From JAXLYX01 sp046351215 (GTDB lineage: Bacteria; Myxococcota_A; Polyangia; Polyangiales; Houyiibacteriaceae), in contig JAXLYX010000012.1 of assembly GCA_046351215.1 (NCBI GenBank), positions 186,001 through 250,000 of the forward strand: DNA of 64,000 bases, written 5' to 3'. This document shows, one piece after another, positions 60,102 through 64,000 of the stretch. The notes below the pieces were generated by a model that saw only the letters and a program-made list of their open reading frames with translations, was not told the DNA's origin and searched no databases. How positions within the stretch are numbered: position 1 is the first letter of the stretch; the number at the start of each line of letters is the position of its first letter. The position numbers and the translations under genes were made by a program.

Positions 60102-61253
60102 ATGAGCGACGCGATCGATCTCACGGTGGAGGGCCTCGTCGACGAGGCCCGGAAGCGCACGGGCCTCTCCGACTTCGGCGGGGAGGACTTCCGGCCGCGT
60201 CTCTCGGCCCTGCTCGCCTTCTACGACGCGCGCCTCTCGCCGCGCGGGAAGAAGAGCGAGCGTCGGCGGCTGCTCGGGCTGCTCGAGAACCGCCTGCGGA
60301 TCGCGGAGGCGTTCCGGCGGCACCCCGGGATCCGTGCGCGCGCGATCCACAAGCCGCTCTTCCTCACCGGTCTGCCGCGGACGGGAACCTCGGCGCTCTT
60401 CAACCTCCTCGGTGCCGATCCCGCGTGCCGTCCGCTCCTGCTCTGGGAGGGCAACCATCCGGATCCGCTCGAAGGGCTCGCGCCGGGCCAAGAGGATCCG
60501 CGCCTCGTCGCCCTGCGGAACGCGCTCGAGAAGGCGCGGCAGATGAACCCGGGCTTCGCGAAGATCCACGACGCGCAGGCGGACAAGCCCGAGGAATGCG
60601 TGCAGCTCCTCGCGCACTCGATGGGCTTCGTGCAGCTCGGCGTCGAGCCCGTGCTCGAGCCCTACCGGACGTATTTCGCGTCGGAGGATCGCGGTCCGAT
60701 CTACGCCGAGTACGCGGACCTGCTCCGTCTGCTCGACTGGCAGCGTCCCGGCGAGCGCTGGCTCCTCAAGACGCCGGCGCACCTCTGGGCGCTCGACCAC
60801 CTCCTCGCGCACTTCCCCGACGCGGGCATCGTCGTCACGCACCGCAACCCGCTCGAGTGCGTTCCCTCGTACTGCAGCATGGTGCAGGCGTTGATGATGC
60901 AGTACGAGCCCGTCGCGCCCGAGGAGCTCGGGCCCGCGGTGCTCGACTACCTCGCTCGCTCGGTCGATCACGCGATGGCGCTGCGCGAGCGGCTCCCTCC
61001 GGATCGCTTCGTCGACGTGCGCTACACGGACTTCCTCGCCGATCCCCTGGGGGTCGCGCGCCGCGTCCACGACGCATTCGGGCTGCCCTTCGACGGGGCC
61101 GCGAAGCAGGCGATGGAGGCCCACGTCGCCGCGAACCCGCAGAACAAGCACGGCAGGCACGACTACGGCCTCGCGGAGTTCGGGCTCACGCGGGAGAGGG
61201 TGCTCGACCGCTTGTCGGCCTACGTGACGCGCTACGGGATCGAGAGTCCGTAG
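60102..61253 (+). CDS. Sulfotransferase-family protein
   Basis: A 383-residue PAPS-dependent sulfotransferase-like protein. The 5'-phosphosulfate loop is G-L-P-R-T-G-T-S (near 90) and the 3'-phosphate motif V-T-H-R-N-P-L-E-C-V near 245 with L-L-K-T-P-A-H ahead of it. The family (PF13469 type) sulfates hydroxyls of small molecules or lipids; some members in SDR/DUF1214 clusters are of unknown activity. The start at 60102 has AGGAG 6 nt upstream, better than ATG 60096. It ends the operon begun at 58206 and converges with the metallopeptidase gene, 19 bp apart. Confidence 0.88.
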   Translation: MSDAIDLTVEGLVDEARKRTGLSDFGGEDFRPRLSALLAFYDARLSPRGKKSERRRLLGLLENRLRIAEAFRRHPGIRARAIHKPLFLTGLPRTGTSALFNLLGADPACRPLLLWEGNHPDPLEGLAPGQEDPRLVALRNALEKARQMNPGFAKIHDAQADKPEECVQLLAHSMGFVQLGVEPVLEPYRTYFASEDRGPIYAEYADLLRLLDWQRPGERWLLKTPAHLWALDHLLAHFPDAGIVVTHRNPLECVPSYCSMVQALMMQYEPVAPEELGPAVLDYLARSVDHAMALRERLPPDRFVDVRYTDFLADPLGVARRVHDAFGLPFDGAAKQAMEAHVAANPQNKHGRHDYGLAEFGLTRERVLDRLSAYVTRYGIESP

Positions 61254-61272
61254 GGCGGTGGCGGGGCGACCG

Positions 61273-62166
61273 TCAGAGCGCCCCGAACTGCCCCACCGCG
61301 AACGTGTCGCACGCGGTCGCGTCCCCGCCGTCGAAGCCCCGTCGGAACCAGCGCATCCGCTGGTCGCTCGTCCCGTGCGTGAACTCGTCCGCGTCTCGAT
61401 GGCCGAGCGCGTCGTCGCCGATCGCATGGGCGGCGCGCAGGGCCTCGCGGAGATCCTCGTCGGAGATCGACAGCGCGCTCCGCGCCGAGGAGCCCCACAC
61501 GCCCGCGAAGCAGTCGGCCTGGAGCTCGATCCGCACCGACGTCTGGTTGCGGCTCTCGCCCGGCAGGGAGCGGCGCGAGCTCCCGATGAGCTTCTGCACG
61601 TGGTGGCCGACCTCGTGGGCGATCACGTAGGCCTGGGCGAAATCGCCCGGCGAACGCAGCTCGCGCGCCATGACGTCGTAGAACGTCGGGTCGATGTACA
61701 GCCGCTCGTCCGCCGAGCAGTAGAAGGGGCCGACCGCGGACGTCGCCTCGCCGCAGCCTTCCGTGGTGACCCGATCCGTGAAGACCACGAGCGTCGGCTC
61801 GCGGTAGGCGCCACGCGCGCCGGCCGGGAGCCGTCCCTCGGCGAACCGGGCGCGCCAGACGTCCTCCGTCGAGCCCAGCACCGCGCGCGAGAAATCGCAG
61901 GCGGCCGCGTTCGCCGCGCAGACGCTCCCGCTCCCCGGGGAGCCGGTCGAGGAGCCGCCCCCGCCGAATAGGGCCTGCCGGAGGGCGTCCGGCATGAGGA
62001 AGTAGCCGACCACGCAGACCACGACGAGCGCGAGCGTGCCGCGCACGCCGAGCAGGCGGGCGATCCCGACGAGCGCCCGGATCGGCACTCCGCCTCCGCC
62101 ACCGCCGCCACGTCCGCGTCCGCGGTCTTCGAAGTTCTCGGAGCGGCGTTGACGATCGATCTCCAT
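61273..62166 (-). CDS. Neutral zinc metallopeptidase (YpfJ-type)
   Basis: A 297-residue membrane-anchored protein of the PF04228 family. A Gly/Arg-rich cytosolic start is followed by one transmembrane helix (about 41-58), then a periplasmic domain with the zinc motif H-E-V-G-H-H (184-189) and the downstream acidic ligand in E-L-Q-A-D-C-F-A-G. Four Cys in the outer domain may form disulfides. Protease activity of this family is little studied. GGAGGGAC precedes the ATG and TAGGCT (62192-62197) may be its -10 box, here with a 25-nt leader. Confidence 0.9.
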   Translation of the reverse strand: MEIDRQRRSENFEDRGRGRGGGGGGGVPIRALVGIARLLGVRGTLALVVVCVVGYFLMPDALRQALFGGGGSSTGSPGSGSVCAANAAACDFSRAVLGSTEDVWRARFAEGRLPAGARGAYREPTLVVFTDRVTTEGCGEATSAVGPFYCSADERLYIDPTFYDVMARELRSPGDFAQAYVIAHEVGHHVQKLIGSSRRSLPGESRNQTSVRIELQADCFAGVWGSSARSALSISDEDLREALRAAHAIGDDALGHRDADEFTHGTSDQRMRWFRRGFDGGDATACDTFAVGQFGAL

Positions 62167-62253
62167 GGCGGTCCCTCCGACGTGCGATGCGAGCCTACCA
62201 CTGGCGACTTCGCGAGCACGTGCGGCGCGTCGACGCGGCTCCGCCCGAGGCCC

Positions 62254-63240
62254 TCACGGCCGGACGGGAGCGCTCGGCGCCTGCCCCGGCTCGGGCGGGA
62301 GCTCGCTCGCGATCGAGCCGAAGCGCGCCGTGTCCTCGCGCCTCTCCGAGCCCCACGGATAGCTCACGCGCACCGCGCCGGTGGTCGCGTCGACCGCCTC
62401 GACCCGCGCCTCCCGATACGCCGTGGCGTAGACGTAGACGATGTCCTGCCCCGTCGCGAGCGTGGGCACCGGTGGAGCGAAGCGGCATGCGGTCTCCGGG
62501 AGGACGCGTACGAACGTGCCGTCGAAGCCGAGCACCTTCTCGGGCGCTCGCCGGAGCACGGTGTAGCCGCGCACGCCGTTCGGTCCCCGGCACACGGCGA
62601 TGCTGCCGATTCCGCCCGGCGACACGGGTACGAGCTCGTCGAGCGCCTCGGTGCCGGGACGCACCGAGTCCGGCATGAAGCCCGCGAGGCCGAGCGTCGC
62701 GATCTCCCCGCGCGCGTCCGGCGTCGCGTTCGTCACGAGGACGAGCTCGGCCCGGTTGAAGCGCTCGCCGAGGTACACCTCGCCGACGCGCACGGATTGG
62801 ACGGGCTCGCGCGCCTGCAGGACGTAGGCATACGGCACGGCGTATTCGTGCCGCTGGAGATCGCGCACGGTCGCGGTCGCGGTCGCGGGATCGAGCGAGA
62901 CGATCTCCCCGCGGAACCAGCTCATCCCGGCCTGGTCGAGCGTGCCCGCGGAGAGCTTCTCGGCGGTCGCCATCGTCGGGAAGTACGCCTTCGCGCCGGC
63001 GCGCAGCGTGCCGAAATTCGGGAAACCCGCCCCCGGGAGGGAGGGCGCGTCGCGCGGCGGCGCTTCGTGCGGCGGGATCCCGTTCGGGCTCGCCGCGGCC
63101 GCGCCACGTGCGCTTCCGCGTGCGGGCCGCGTGGACCGGCCACGCGGCTGGGCCAGCGCGGTCAGCCCGCAGGAGAGCGCGAGCATGGTTGCAATCGCAA
63201 TCGTCCGGCGCGTGCCGCACGTCGCTGTGTCGAAGCCCAT
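62254..63240 (-). CDS. Secreted protein of unknown function
   Basis: A 328-residue protein with an N-terminal signal peptide (hydrophobic segment then L-A-Q-P) and an Arg/Ala/Pro-rich low-complexity region to about residue 60. The rest is beta-rich, with two similar stretches of the type G-E-I-V-S-L-D-P-A-T-A-T-A-T-V and A-R-V-E-A-V-D-A-T-T-G-A-V-R-V, suggesting paired small barrel domains. No catalytic motif is seen. The start at 63240 is well supported by GGGAGGT just upstream. A Tudor/SH3-like fold is a guess. Confidence 0.6.
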   Translation of the reverse strand: MGFDTATCGTRRTIAIATMLALSCGLTALAQPRGRSTRPARGSARGAAAASPNGIPPHEAPPRDAPSLPGAGFPNFGTLRAGAKAYFPTMATAEKLSAGTLDQAGMSWFRGEIVSLDPATATATVRDLQRHEYAVPYAYVLQAREPVQSVRVGEVYLGERFNRAELVLVTNATPDARGEIATLGLAGFMPDSVRPGTEALDELVPVSPGGIGSIAVCRGPNGVRGYTVLRRAPEKVLGFDGTFVRVLPETACRFAPPVPTLATGQDIVYVYATAYREARVEAVDATTGAVRVSYPWGSERREDTARFGSIASELPPEPGQAPSAPVRP

Positions 63241-63481
63241 CGGAACCTCCCGTGGGGGATAGGAGACCCGAACGCTCCTCGTCCTTCCAGGGGGATTCGA
63301 CTCGGACCGGCCGGCGGGGTGCTCCCGTACGGTCATCGGCGGCGTGCAGGAGCTCGACCGGGATCGTACGTCCTCGGGGCGGAGCCCAGGCTCCACGCAG
63401 AGCGCGGTCGAGCGGCCGTCCGCGTCGAGCCTCGATCCCGCCCGCGGACATCGCGCGGACGAACCAACCACGGAGCGGAAC

Positions 63482-63880
63482 ATGACGGTCCAGCACATAG
63501 AGCCCGACGGCATGCTGAAGAGCCCCGCCTTCTCGCAAGGGATCCTCCTTCCCGCAGGCGCTCGCATGCTCCTCATCGGCGGTCAGAACGGCGTCGACGA
63601 GCAGGGACGGCTCGTCAGCAGGGACTTCGGCGAGCAGACCGCGAAGGCGGTCGACAACCTGATCAAGGTGCTCGAGTCGGCCGGCGGAACGCTCGAGAAC
63701 CTCGTCCGCGTGGGCATCTACGTGAAGGGGGACGTGGACATCCGCCCCGGCTTCGAGGCCTGGATGCAGCGCTGGGGCCGGCGTCCCAATCCTCCGACCA
63801 TCGTCGTCCTGCGCGTTTCGGGCATGGGGATGTCTCCCGACGCCCTGGTCGAGATCGAGGCGACTGCAGCGCTCGAGTGA
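63482..63880 (+). CDS. RidA/YjgF-family protein lacking the deaminase arginine
   Basis: A 132-residue protein of the RidA fold. It has the I-G-G-Q-N-G-V-D and Q-T-A-K-A-V-D-N-L stretches and the C-terminal V-E-I-E-A-T-A-A-L. At the place of the imine-binding Arg of RidA (P-A-R-S context) it reads N-P-P-T-I-V-V, so the catalytic Arg is absent. It probably belongs to an Arg-less Rid subfamily with a different ligand. The 241-bp gap before it holds a short GGAGCC-CA-GGCTCC hairpin (63398-63411) but no recognised gene. Confidence 0.85.
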   Translation: MTVQHIEPDGMLKSPAFSQGILLPAGARMLLIGGQNGVDEQGRLVSRDFGEQTAKAVDNLIKVLESAGGTLENLVRVGIYVKGDVDIRPGFEAWMQRWGRRPNPPTIVVLRVSGMGMSPDALVEIEATAALE

Positions 63881-63934
63881 TCGCGACGCCAGCGTCGGAC
63901 GATCCGCTCGCGACGAGCCCCGCTCCCCCGCCCC

Positions 63935-64000
63935 TCACCACCCCCGCTTCTCGAGCACGTAGTACGCCGCGAAGAGCGCTCCGTACGCGACCGAGAAGAA
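63935..64000 (-). CDS. C-terminal end of a membrane protein (partial)
   Basis: A minus-strand frame entering from beyond the window edge and ending with TGA at 63935-63937. The last 21 residues include V-A-Y-G-A-L-F-A-A-Y-Y-V-L and end E-K-R-G-W, which looks like the tail of a transmembrane helix followed by a basic end. Too short to name. Confidence 0.4.
   Translation of the reverse strand, partial: FFSVAYGALFAAYYVLEKRGW

Overview
The window is very GC-rich, densely coding DNA. It holds no rRNA or tRNA that I can see. The gene content suggests a myxobacterium-like member of the Myxococcota (possibly the Sandaracinaceae/Polyangia side): an OmpA protein with thrombospondin type-3 calcium repeats, a Ser/Thr kinase with a C-terminal membrane anchor, a GAF hybrid histidine kinase, many lipoproteins, Rieske oxygenases next to amidohydrolases, a family-B DNA polymerase and a group IIC intron. 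This placement is inference from gene content, not from a marker gene.

Layout. 1-6 kb: mixed housekeeping genes (deazaflavin-type oxidoreductase, OmpA, TauE/SafE permease, PEBP, DUF4259, a lipoyl-less E2-type acyltransferase, a zinc-ribbon/L7-L12-like membrane protein). 6-21 kb: a large catabolic region with two similar modules, each pairing a KshA-like Rieske oxygenase with a PF04909 amidohydrolase and an aldehyde dehydrogenase. Module 1 is a six-gene minus-strand operon (Rieske, amidohydrolase, acetoacetate-decarboxylase-like, SDR, GMC oxidoreductase, ALDH) divergent from a LysR regulator. Module 2 has amidohydrolase, D-aminoacylase-like, acyl-CoA ligase and ALDH on the minus strand, divergent from a second Rieske oxygenase coupled to a lipoprotein. 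22-34 kb: signalling (hybrid histidine kinase, Ser/Thr kinase), a carbonic-anhydrase-like lipoprotein, transporters (EamA, CLC), an AarF/UbiB kinase, a nucleotide-sugar dehydrogenase, DICT and YjdF-family proteins. 34-38 kb: a CaiB-type CoA transferase and a TetR regulator divergent from an unknown gene plus an SDR, with a clear operator/promoter. 38-44 kb: PEP synthase, an unusual GTGCAC repeat cluster, an MFS transporter overlapping a CoA-disulfide-reductase-like flavoprotein. 44-49.5 kb: a tightly coupled operon acetyl-CoA synthetase - PDH E1alpha - E1beta - E2 - acyl carrier protein. 49.6-56 kb: an EF-hand-like membrane protein, DNA polymerase B, isocitrate lyase. 56.2-58.05 kb: a group IIC intron with a decayed maturase, inserted after the isocitrate lyase terminator. 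58-61 kb: an operator-controlled operon DUF1214 - SDR - sulfotransferase. 61-64 kb: zinc metallopeptidase, a secreted unknown, a RidA-like protein and the end of a membrane protein.

Central carbon logic: PEP synthase, acetyl-CoA synthetase, PDH and isocitrate lyase all lie within 18 kb, which fits growth on acetate- or acetyl-CoA-yielding substrates such as those the oxygenase/CoA-ligase modules would release. Genes are packed with many ATGA, GTGA or TGATG stop/start overlaps. Several first genes have no Shine-Dalgarno sequence but carry a TANNNT hexamer 6-7 nt before the start codon, which suggests leaderless transcripts.

Most interesting points: the PDH-ACP operon; the zeta/beta carbonic-anhydrase-like lipoprotein; the two Rieske/amidohydrolase modules; three well-placed inverted-repeat operators (LysR at -60, TetR inside a -35/-10 spacer, a third over a start site); the scrambled group IIC intron; and the phased GTGCAC array.
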